Source: Armatimonadota bacterium (GTDB lineage: Bacteria; Armatimonadota; Zipacnadia; JAUWAU01). Taken from it: a stretch of DNA of 64,000 nt. Location: positions 22,309-86,308 of the forward strand of contig JAUWAU010000028.1 in the NCBI GenBank assembly GCA_030601885.1, in the 5' to 3' direction. Every line of letters starts with the position of its first letter. Positions within the stretch are counted from its first letter, which is position 1. This document shows, piece by piece, positions 16,249 through 25,100 of this stretch. The notes under the pieces were generated by a model. The model worked only from the letters and a program-made list of their open reading frames with translations, had not been told where the DNA came from and ran no database searches. The position numbers and the translations under genes are program-made.

Positions 16249-18423
16249 ATGTATCTGGGCGGTGTTCGGACAGTGCAGCGGGTGTGTGTGCTGCTGTGTG
16301 CTGTTGTGTTGTTGCTGGCGCTCGCGCCGGCGGGGTGGGCGCTGGTGCCGCGCATGGACTTGCCGGCCCTCGTGGACCGATCCCAAGCAGTGATCGTGGG
16401 GACGGTCACCGGCAAACGCTCGCGATGGGAAGAGAACGGCGGCATGATCTACACCTACGTGACGGTGCGGGTGGAGGAGGTGGTTGCCGGGGCGGTGGGA
16501 CGGCCGGTGATAACGATAAAGTGCCCGGGCGGAACCGTTGGCGACATCACGTGCGAAGTCTCCGACGTGCCAAGCTTCAGCGTCGGCGAACGGGCGATTC
16601 TGTTTCTGCGGGACGAGTTCTTCAACATAGTAGGCTGGCACCAGGGGAAAAAACCCATCCGCAATGGCCGCGTGGTTGGCGAAAGGATGAGCGCCACGGC
16701 GTACTCGGGGCTGATCCGGGGCCTGGCGCGCCGCGGGCGGCCACGGGTGAGGACCGGGCGCGGCGCTGGGCCGCTCATCGTGGAGTCCGCCGTCTTGCGG
16801 GCGCCACGCGGGCGGCGCGTAGGGCTGCGGCAGACGCCTGGAGCGCTCGGAATCGGCCCGCTGGCTCCGGATGTCTTGATGAGCGACAACTTCGAGGGGG
16901 CCTGGCCCGGCGCGTGGACGCAGTACGGCAATCCCACATGGGGCAAGGACGACTACAAGCCGCACGGAGGCACATACAGCGTCTGGTGCGCCAGGGACGG
17001 CGCCGCCGGACGCGATCCGGCAACCCAGAACTATGCCAATAACATGAATGCGTGGATGGTGTACGGACCTTTCGATCTGAGCACGTACAGCTCAGCGTCG
17101 CTCGACTTCTATTTCTGGCTGTACTCCCAGTCTGGCTCGGACTTCTTCGCCTACGCGGCCTCTCCAGATGACGTGGATTACTACGGGTACCTGGCCAGCG
17201 GCAACTCGGGCGGGTGGGTGCACGAACAGCTCGACCTGACCGACTACCTGGGCGATCCCACCGTATGGATCGCCTTCATCTTCCAGAGCAACAATACCGT
17301 CACGTTCAAGGGCGCTTTCGTTGATGACGTCAGCATTGTGGCTGAGACCGGCGGGGCTGTCATTAACTCCATCACGCCGGACGAGGAGTCGGCGGGCACA
17401 GATACCGAGGTGACCATCGACGGCCAGGACTTCGGCGCAAGCCAGGGCACGAGCGAGGTTCAGTTCTACTACGTGAGCGGCGAACCGAATAAGGTCGCAA
17501 ACATCGTGTCCTGGAGCGATACGGAGATAGTGTGCACCGTCCCACAGCGAGCTAGCAGTGGCCCGGTGACCGTCGTGACGCCTGCTGGCACCAGCAATGG
17601 CTATCCGTTCACCGTCACCTTCGGCTACCTGGGCAGGCGGTGGCCCGACCCGCCGGTGCCGTCGTATGAGATCTACGAGAACACCACCGATTGCGCCGGC
17701 GAGGGCGCCGCCATCCAGGCGGCCGCCAACGAATGGAACGCGTGGACGTCGGGGACCGACTTCGAGTTCTCCTACGCGGGCAGTACCAGCCGAGCATACG
17801 GCTACGACGGACACAACATCTTGCGCTGGAACAACAATATCGGCGGCGCGATCGGGATATGCACCACCTGGTATACGGGCAGCACGATACTGGAATGCGA
17901 CGTCCGGTTCGAGGACAATTTCGACTGGGCCACGGACCCCGTCACGCCCGGTGGCAGCTACGATGTGCAAACCATAGCGCTGCACGAGATGGGTCACTGG
18001 CTGTCGCTGGCTGACCTATATGGTGGCTCTGACAGCGGCAAGGTAATGTATGGGTTTGGCTCCACCGGGCAGCAGAAGCGCGAGACGGTAGCCGAGGACC
18101 GGCTAGGGCTGAACTGGATCTACAGCGAGCCCACCATTGCCTCACTGTCCTCATTCAGCGCAGCCCTCGTGGGCCGCATCGGGGCGCTCGTTGAGTTCGA
18201 TTGGCTCGACCCGCGCGAAGTGGTCGGCTTCGAGCTGCACCGGCGCAGTCCTGCGATGCCGGCGTTTGAGAGAACTCGAACGCTGTGGTCAGAGCCCAAT
18301 CGCCAGCACTACCGCATCCTGGATCCGAGCGGTCGGCCAGGCATGATGTATCAAGTGCGCTCGATCTACCCCGACGGCCGCCGTCAGCGCCACGGCTCCA
18401 TCGTGGCCCGGCCCGCCTTCTAA
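16249..18423 (+). CDS. Secreted multidomain metalloprotease (metzincin-like), copy 1
   Basis: A 724-residue exported protein. A signal peptide runs to about residue 28, followed by a beta-rich domain (LVDRSQAVIVGTVTG to about 150). Then come a MAM/jelly-roll-like domain (NFEGAWPGAW to about 365), an IPT/TIG-like Ig fold (TDTEVTIDGQDFG), and a matrixin-like protease with H579-E-M-G-H583 and Asp589 where metzincins usually have a third His. A Met-turn (KVMYG) follows. The final 100 residues form a beta-sandwich tail nearly identical to copy 2. GGAAGGAG precedes the ATG by nine bases. Confidence 0.85.
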   Translation: MYLGGVRTVQRVCVLLCAVVLLLALAPAGWALVPRMDLPALVDRSQAVIVGTVTGKRSRWEENGGMIYTYVTVRVEEVVAGAVGRPVITIKCPGGTVGDITCEVSDVPSFSVGERAILFLRDEFFNIVGWHQGKKPIRNGRVVGERMSATAYSGLIRGLARRGRPRVRTGRGAGPLIVESAVLRAPRGRRVGLRQTPGALGIGPLAPDVLMSDNFEGAWPGAWTQYGNPTWGKDDYKPHGGTYSVWCARDGAAGRDPATQNYANNMNAWMVYGPFDLSTYSSASLDFYFWLYSQSGSDFFAYAASPDDVDYYGYLASGNSGGWVHEQLDLTDYLGDPTVWIAFIFQSNNTVTFKGAFVDDVSIVAETGGAVINSITPDEESAGTDTEVTIDGQDFGASQGTSEVQFYYVSGEPNKVANIVSWSDTEIVCTVPQRASSGPVTVVTPAGTSNGYPFTVTFGYLGRRWPDPPVPSYEIYENTTDCAGEGAAIQAAANEWNAWTSGTDFEFSYAGSTSRAYGYDGHNILRWNNNIGGAIGICTTWYTGSTILECDVRFEDNFDWATDPVTPGGSYDVQTIALHEMGHWLSLADLYGGSDSGKVMYGFGSTGQQKRETVAEDRLGLNWIYSEPTIASLSSFSAALVGRIGALVEFDWLDPREVVGFELHRRSPAMPAFERTRTLWSEPNRQHYRILDPSGRPGMMYQVRSIYPDGRRQRHGSIVARPAF

Positions 18424-18510
18424 GCACACGCGCCACAGCACTCGCCAATGCCGCGCCGCTCAGCCGAAGGCGGCGCTGCCCAGTTCGTACGTGCGCAGCG
18501 CCGCCGCCTC
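18133..18510 (+). repeat. Direct repeat, copy 1 (378 bp)
   Basis: About 96% identical by eye to 20668-21045, at a constant offset of 2,535 bp. It covers the last 97 codons of this metalloprotease gene, the stop, and 87 bp beyond. The match ends abruptly at 18510. Confidence 0.9.
18460..18510 (-). pseudogene. Orphan 3' fragment of the FmdE-like gene
   Basis: Read on the minus strand this encodes EAAALRTYELGSAAFG and a stop. That is exactly the C-terminus of the intact FmdE-like gene at 20995-21399. No upstream part of the gene remains, so it is a duplication scar rather than a gene. Confidence 0.85.
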
Positions 18511-18774
18511 GGCACGCCGACTCAGTCTGACCCTTCTCCCACGCATCACACTGCACCGTACGCCGCCTGCCCCGTCCGCAATGCCTCGTGCCCAGCACGC
18601 GCCGACGATCCGGTCTTGCAGTTTTTTTGCCTTTTGCTAGCAGGTCGGCAAGTACCGGCCTGCGAAGGACAATATAATCGATGCGCCCCGGAACGCCGCC
18701 GCGGTCGGCGGATTGCAGGGGCTGTTGGCTGCCGGTAGTTACCTCGCTGTCGGTGTTGGGAAGGGGATGATAGT
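18511..18774. other. Rest of the 351-bp gap before metalloprotease copy 2
   Basis: It holds the conserved 41-nt element (18617-18657), directly followed by a perfect -10-like TATAAT at 18673-18678 with no good -35, and by the leader GGGAAGGGGATGATAGT before the ATG at 18775. Confidence 0.45.
18617..18657 (+). promoter_or_regulatory. 41-nt conserved upstream element, copy B
   Basis: Partner of 13927-13967. The core is GTTTTTTTGCC, TTTTGCTAGCAGG, GCAA and ACCG. Here the last part can also form an 8-bp stem (CAGGTCGG with CCGGCCTG, the pairing bases of 18642-18663). It lies 118 bases before metalloprotease copy 2. Confidence 0.5.
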
Positions 18775-20958
18775 ATGTACGTGGAGCCCGTGCGAACGAT
18801 GCGCCGCAGTGGCGCGTTGCTTTGCCTTGGGGCCCTGACGCTGGTGGCAGGATCCTCAGCATGGGCACTGGTACCCCTCATGGACCTCCCGGCCCTGGTG
18901 GATCGTTCCCAAACCGTGGTCGTGGGCACGGTCACAGGCAAACGCTCGCAGTGGGAAGAGAACGGCGGCATGATCTACACGTACGTGCGGGTGCGGATAG
19001 AGCAGGTCGTTGCCGGCGCCGTGGGACCGAGGGTGATAACGATCAAGTGCCCGGGCGGCACCGTCGGCAACATCACCTGCACAGTCCCGGACGCACCGAC
19101 CTGGACCGTCGGCGAGCGCGTGGTGCTGTTCTTGAGAAGCCAGTTCTTTAACGTAGTCGGGTGGCACCAGGGGAAGAAGACGATCCGCGATGGCCGCGTT
19201 GTCGGCGAGAGGATGACCCTCGACGCCTTCCTGGGCCGCGTCCGGGCGGTAGCCGCGCGCCAAGGGCGGCGCGTCCCGCCACAAGGGCGTCTGCGGGAGC
19301 CCGAGCGGAAGCCGGTTGTGCTGCGCCGGCCCGGAGGGCCCCGCCGGCAGCTCAAACAGCCTCCCCGAATCCTGCGAATGGAGCCCCTCGCGGAGCAGGT
19401 CCTCATGAGTGACGGATTCGAAGGAGCCTGGCCCGGAGCGTGGGCGCTGTATGGCACCCCGACGTGGGGCACAGACGACTACAGGCCGCACACCGGCACC
19501 TACAGCGCCTGGTGCGCGAAGACCGGCGCCGGACTCGACCCGGAGTTCCACAACTACGCGAACGACATGGACGCCTGGATGGTATACGGACCCTTCGATC
19601 TGAGCACCTGGCACACGGCATGCCTCAGGTTCTCGGCATGGGTGGATGCCGAGAGTGGGTACGATTACTTCGCCTACGCAGCCTCGACAGACGACGTGGA
19701 TTACTCCGGATACACGGTCAGCGGCGGCTGGTTTTTTTGGTATGACTATGAGTTAGACCTGACAGAATACCGGGGCGATCCTGACGTATGGATTGCCTTC
19801 ATCTTCCATAGCAACTCGACTGTGACCGATAGGGGAGCCTTCGTTGACGACGTCAGCATCACCGTCGATACCGGTCCGGCCATAGACGAGATCACGCCCG
19901 AAGAGGAGTCCGCGGGCACGGATACGCCTGTCACGATCCAGGGCGAGTATTTCGGAGCCACCCAGAAACAGAGCGAGGTCCAATTCTACTATAAGGCTGG
20001 CGAGCCAAAGACGCTTGCTGATGTCGTCTCCTGGAGCGACACCGAGATAGTCTGCACGGTGCCCCGGCAGACCAGCAGCGGCCCGGTCACAGTGGTTACG
20101 AGCAAGGGCACCAGCAATGAGCACCCCTTCTGGGTGACCTTCAGTTACTCGGGGGCGCGCTGGCACGAGGACGCCCTCCCCGTGCCATATGAGATCTACG
20201 AGAACGCGGCGGATTGCACCGGAGAGGGCATGGCCATCCAGGCAGCCGCCGACGAGTGGAACGCCTGGACATCGGGGACGAACTTCAGCCTCTACCACGC
20301 TGGCAGCACTGACCTCTACGTCCCCGCGCAGGACGGGCACAATGTCCTCCGATGGAACGCCGACCTCGGCGGGCCCATCGGACTGGCGTGGAGATGGTCT
20401 GCCACGAGTACCGAGGGAACGTTCATATACGAGTGCGACGTGGCATTCGCGGAGAATTACGATTGGAGCACCGGCAGCTACACGCCCGCCGGGTACTATG
20501 ACGTGCAGACCATAGCGCTCCACGAGATGGGCCACTGGCTGGCACTGGGCGACCTCTATGGCTGGGACTGGGACAAAGTCATGTGCGGCTACGGTTTGAC
20601 CGACCAGCAGAAGCGCAGCCTGCACTACGGTGACAAGCTCGGACTGAACTGGGTCTACGCCGAGCCGACCATTGCCTCACTGTCCTCACTCAGCGCAGCC
20701 CTCGTGGGCCGCATCGGGGCGCTCGTTGAGTTCGACTGGCTCGACCCGCGCGAAGTGGTCGGCTTCGAGCTATACCGGCGCAGTCCTGCGATGCCGGCGT
20801 TTGAGAGAACTCGAACGCTGTGGTCAGAGCCCAATCGCCAGCACTACCGCATCCTGGACCCGGGCGGTCGGCCGGGCATGATGTATCAAGTGCGTTCCAT
20901 CTATCCCGACGGCCGCCGTCAGCGCCACGGCTCCATCGTGGCCCGGCCCGCTTTCTGA
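18775..20958 (+). CDS. Secreted multidomain metalloprotease (metzincin-like), copy 2
   Basis: A 727-residue paralogue of the preceding gene with the same order: signal peptide, N-terminal beta domain, MAM/jelly-roll-like domain, IPT/TIG-like domain, protease, C-terminal tail. The active site is H583-E-M-G-H587 with Asp593 at the third-ligand position, then Met-turn KVMCG. Identity to copy 1 is moderate through most of the protein but almost complete in the last 97 residues. Its 3' end adjoins the intact FmdE-like gene, which marks it as the parent location of the duplication. Leader GGGAAGGGGATGATAGT gives a strong ribosome-binding site. Confidence 0.85.
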   Translation: MYVEPVRTMRRSGALLCLGALTLVAGSSAWALVPLMDLPALVDRSQTVVVGTVTGKRSQWEENGGMIYTYVRVRIEQVVAGAVGPRVITIKCPGGTVGNITCTVPDAPTWTVGERVVLFLRSQFFNVVGWHQGKKTIRDGRVVGERMTLDAFLGRVRAVAARQGRRVPPQGRLREPERKPVVLRRPGGPRRQLKQPPRILRMEPLAEQVLMSDGFEGAWPGAWALYGTPTWGTDDYRPHTGTYSAWCAKTGAGLDPEFHNYANDMDAWMVYGPFDLSTWHTACLRFSAWVDAESGYDYFAYAASTDDVDYSGYTVSGGWFFWYDYELDLTEYRGDPDVWIAFIFHSNSTVTDRGAFVDDVSITVDTGPAIDEITPEEESAGTDTPVTIQGEYFGATQKQSEVQFYYKAGEPKTLADVVSWSDTEIVCTVPRQTSSGPVTVVTSKGTSNEHPFWVTFSYSGARWHEDALPVPYEIYENAADCTGEGMAIQAAADEWNAWTSGTNFSLYHAGSTDLYVPAQDGHNVLRWNADLGGPIGLAWRWSATSTEGTFIYECDVAFAENYDWSTGSYTPAGYYDVQTIALHEMGHWLALGDLYGWDWDKVMCGYGLTDQQKRSLHYGDKLGLNWVYAEPTIASLSSLSAALVGRIGALVEFDWLDPREVVGFELYRRSPAMPAFERTRTLWSEPNRQHYRILDPGGRPGMMYQVRSIYPDGRRQRHGSIVARPAF

Positions 20959-21045
20959 GCACACGCGCCACAGCACTCGCCAATGCCGCGCCGCTCAGCC
21001 GAAGGCGGCGCTGCCCAGCTCGTAGGTGCGCAGCGCCGCCGCCTC
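20668..21045 (+). repeat. Direct repeat, copy 2 (378 bp)
   Basis: Pairs with 18133-18510. Its right end lies inside the intact FmdE-like gene, 51 bp from that gene's stop. Confidence 0.9.
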
Positions 21046-21399
21046 ATCGCCGAGCTCGGCGAGCCACGCCTTCGTCTGCTCCTCCAACCCGGGCCGTAGC
21101 GTGAGCCGCAGCTTCTGGCCCGTGTCGGTGTTTTCGAACTGCAGCGCAATGTCGGATGCGGGCTCGATGCAGATGTTGCGCTTGCCCAAGGTGCAGCCGG
21201 TGGCCAATTGCACCCCGTCGGCGAGGCATGACTGCGGCGGCTTTGGCTCGCACTCGACGCGAACCGTCATGCCGAAGTATTTCCGGGCGCGCAGGTCTGC
21301 CAGCGCTCGCCTCCCCGCCAGGTAGCCCATGACGACAAATGGCCCCAGGTGACCGTGAAACTCCTTGAGCTTATGTAGTTCGTCGGGAAGTTGTGGCAT
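20995..21399 (-). CDS. FmdE-like domain protein
   Basis: A 134-residue protein resembling the core of formylmethanofuran dehydrogenase subunit E. FHGHLGPFVVMGYLAG is the family's opening motif, with Gly where many members have Cys (HLC). CLADGVQLATGCTLGKRNI carries the conserved Cys/Thr loop. The C-terminal zinc finger of longer FmdE proteins is missing. In bacteria without methanofuran such proteins are of unknown function, possibly molybdenum- or metal-related. It converges on metalloprotease copy 2, leaving 36 bp between stops. Confidence 0.8.
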   Translation of the reverse strand: MPQLPDELHKLKEFHGHLGPFVVMGYLAGRRALADLRARKYFGMTVRVECEPKPPQSCLADGVQLATGCTLGKRNICIEPASDIALQFENTDTGQKLRLTLRPGLEEQTKAWLAELGDEAAALRTYELGSAAFG

Positions 21400-21452
21400 G
21401 CGCTTATTCCACCCTCAGGCGCGTGTGCGGGCAGGCCTGTGCCACCCGTAGC

Positions 21453-22187
21453 TCAGGCGCCGAACATGAGGCGATACGCCAGCGCGGGTGGTAGACCTTT
21501 CTCCAGCATGTCCTGCTGGCAGGCCTTGATGTTGTACGGCGTCCGAATGATCTCTATCGTGCGCGCTTCTTCGTCATAGATGGCACAGCTCGCCCGAGAG
21601 TCACGGTCGCGCGGCTGGCCCACGCTGCCGGGGTTGACGATGTACCGTACGCCGTCGGCGAGCGTGAGCGTTCGGTCGCCTGTTGCCGTAACGTGTCGGG
21701 CTCGTGTGCTGTTGGCATTGAGCTCGTACCACTCGGCGAAATGGCTGTGGCCGACGAGGCACACCGGCGTAGACATGAGCTCAAAAGTGGTGGTAGCTTC
21801 GTAGGGCTCGGTGATGTAGCCCCACGGATCGTCGAGTGCACCGTGGACGAGCGTGAGATCCCCGATCACCTTCTGCTCGTCGAGGCTCCGCAGGAAATCG
21901 GCGTTCTCTTCCGTGAGCAGAGCGCGCGTCCAGAGAACCGCCGCCGCAGCATAGGCATTGAACCAGTTCTCCGTTCCCGGGTTGAGAACGGCCTCATCGT
22001 GGTTGCCGAGGACACCGGGGGCATCGAGCTCGCGCACGAGTTCGCAGCACTCGTTTGGCCGGGGGCCGTAGCCGACGACATCTCCGAGGCACAGGTACCC
22101 CTCCACCCCACGCCGCTGCAGGACGCTCAGCACGCCTTCGAGCGCCTGGAGATTACTATGGATGTCCGCTATGATCCCATATGTCAC
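21453..22187 (-). CDS. Calcineurin-like metallophosphoesterase
   Basis: A 244-residue phosphoesterase of the YfcE/MJ0936 class. All metal-site motifs are present: IIADIHSN, LGDVVGYG, LGNHD, LVHGA, and GHSH. The substrate is unknown; relatives cleave phosphodiesters. The GTG start at 22187 overlaps the TGA of the large esterase gene upstream (bases 22184-22187 read GTGA), indicating translational coupling. The frame continues further upstream but family similarity begins at VTYGIIADIH. Confidence 0.88.
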   Translation of the reverse strand: MTYGIIADIHSNLQALEGVLSVLQRRGVEGYLCLGDVVGYGPRPNECCELVRELDAPGVLGNHDEAVLNPGTENWFNAYAAAAVLWTRALLTEENADFLRSLDEQKVIGDLTLVHGALDDPWGYITEPYEATTTFELMSTPVCLVGHSHFAEWYELNANSTRARHVTATGDRTLTLADGVRYIVNPGSVGQPRDRDSRASCAIYDEEARTIEIIRTPYNIKACQQDMLEKGLPPALAYRLMFGA

Positions 22188-25100
22188 ACGGGGGTATCTT
22201 CCCCTCCGAGCTTGATGGCACAGTCGATCACTACGCACTGATCGCCGAAGGCCTCGTACGCCTTGACCGCCAGCACGTTGCGCCCCGGCTGAAGGTAGCG
22301 TCGGAGCGATACCGTGGTCACGCCGTCCTCATACGCTATGCGCCGGACCCGAAGGCCATTGACGTACAGGTCGCACTCGTCCTCAACGAGCACGGTCGCC
22401 CTGGCCCATTTGACCGGCCCGGGCAGCTCAAAGCTGCGCCGGAAGTAGCGCGTAACGTGGTCCTGGTCGTCCTCAGGATACCAAATTGCCACGGCTCGGT
22501 CGTCGAAGTGCGTCGCGAAGTTAATGTCCGGCCAGAGGCCCTTGGAATGCGCGGCGGCCAGCGGCCAATTGGCATCATTGAACCCGGGGGCCGTCCAGCC
22601 GGCCGGTGGCTGCCGGTGACAGCGCCAGGACGTGTCGGTGATGACGTGCACGTCGCTCCCGCGAATCCTCGGAAGCTGCCAGCGTTGGTCGAAGTGGCCG
22701 TCGCGGAGGCACTGATAGGCCCCGCCCGGGCCGCGGCGCCCGATGACGACGTAATCCACGAAGGGTACTCGAAGCCCCGCCAGAGCCCGCAGCGCCTCGC
22801 CGTCCGTGCCCAGGTTCACCACCATGTACCTGCCCGGCGCGAGCGGGTTGGGATAGACCATCTTGACGCCGACCGAGGGCTCCGCAACCGCCCCGCCCCG
22901 TAGGACCAGTCGGTCGCCCTCCAGGCGTATGGGCAGCTCACGGGCCATCCGACTCATTATGCCATTAACCGCCGGCGATCCATAGAGGATGAGGTTGTAG
23001 CTCGCGATGTCTTCGGGCGTGACCTGGGCGTCACTCTTGATCGGAAAAGACCCATGCGCCGCCGCCTGCATCGTATCGCGCGCCATCCGAGCGGCCCCTT
23101 CGCTCGCCTCGGCAAGCTCCGGCTGCTCCTCGCCCGTGCCGTACACGTACAGGAACGGTGCGGTGAAGGCATCACAGATCGGGCCCTGCAGCCCGTGGCG
23201 CTTTCGCAGCTCGTCCGCCCCATCGGCGCCGTCCGGCACGCGCTCAAACGTGTCGCGGGAGCCTGCCACGCGCCGCAGAGAGACAGATTCGCCCGGCATG
23301 GGCCCCCGGTAACTCATGGCGCCGTTGGTGTTGATGGTGATATCGCTGTTCGGGGCGACGAGCTCCGGCGGCGGCGCGAGCGTGTACGCGTCGATGTTCA
23401 CCGTGCCCACGGTGATGACGTTATCGGCGCCCACGGCGGCCTCGATTTCCGGCATCCGGCGGCCCTCACCGAGGGCATCGATTCGCACCCAGTGGCAACG
23501 GTCGTACTTGAGCGTTTCGGTCCGGTACCGGACCTCGCGCGGAGTCTCGCGCCGGGTATATTGCGCGAACCAGTCGAACACGTTTCGGTTCTCCTCGGGA
23601 AAGAGCACGTGCCCGGCCAGCGGATGCCATGAGAGGAACGCCCTGGCGCCGGCGGCGCGTGCGGCTGCCGTCATGACGCGCGAATGCTGTGGCGGCACGA
23701 TGTCGTCGCTGCCGCCGTGGACCACGTACGCGGGCACGTTGCCGAGGTTCAGGCCCAGCCGGCGGATGTTGCCGCCGCGACCGGCGACGGCGGCCAGGGC
23801 CGCGAATCGATCGGGATACCTCGCCGCGATGTGCCACGTTCCGGTCCCCCCCATTGAGATGCCGGTGACGTACACACGGTCCGGGTCGATACGGTAGAGG
23901 CGCTCCGTTTCCTCATAGACTTGCCACAGATCGGCCTCGCCGATGCCGCGGAAGTCTTGGTTGCCCCGCGCGAACGGGCAGAGCAGCAAATGACCTCGCA
24001 GCTCCGCCCACCATTCGTAGAAGCCGATCCACTCCTCCCAGAACGGCCCATAGTCCGGATCGAACGGATGCAGGACAAGCACCAGAGGACACGGCGTCCT
24101 TGGGTCGTACTTTGAGGGCACAAACACGGAATACGGCTGGAGGGTACCATCGATTCGTGAGCGCGACGCCCGCAGGATGCGCCCGGTTACCTCGGCAAAC
24201 GGCAGGCCGCCGGCGGCCAACGGTCCCGTCCAGCGCCGGGCCTGGTGCGCATCGACGCGCAGCCGCCACAGCGCAGCTTCATCCTGCGCCTCCCGCAGCG
24301 ACAGCGCCGCGAACTTGGCCCGGGCGCGGTCGAGATGGAACTCAGCCGTGGCGGCGCAGGCGGCGAACGCCGATTCCCGCGCCTCCTCCGCTCGCGGGCG
24401 CGCGACGGCCAACTCGGCCTCCGCCCGCGCCAGGCCCAACTCCGCGTACAGCGTGTCCATCTTCGCGATAGGCCGGCTGGAGGCGCCGATCAACTCCCCG
24501 GCCGCACTATTGACCTGTACGCCGACGGCATACCTGCCATCCGGCAGGTCAGAGATGTCCCATTCGTGCGTCAGACGCAGCTCGTTGGCCTCGGCCGCCG
24601 TAAACTGCGCTGTGAAAGGTTGGGTCACTCGTTCGCCAGCGTCATCGCACACGGCCATCTCGATGCTGAAGCTGGGCAGCGTGATGGCATATCCCGAGCC
24701 GCTGACGCGCTCCACCGTGGCCTCCACCGGCATATTGACCGCGTAGCATTCCTGGCTCGGCATGATGTTCAGTGCGCCGATGCCCGAAACCCACCAGCCG
24801 AGCGGCATGAGAGGATAGCTCGCCCGGTACGGAAGCACCGCCGCCTCCGCAGTGCCGAGCTCGATGGTCAGCTCCGCCGGGCCCATGTCGGGGATGTCGT
24901 AGTCGGTGGAAAGCCACGCTGTGCCATCGGGGCCGAGCCGGATCTGACTTGTCGTGCTCGACGCGCCCCCGCTATCGCTGGCTATCCGAACCCTGACGGA
25001 TACATCGGCCGGCGCACCGACATAGCCACGCAGTTGCGCCTTTAGCATGCTGCGGCCTTGATACACGTCGCCGAACATGATCGACTGCAGGGCATAGCGC

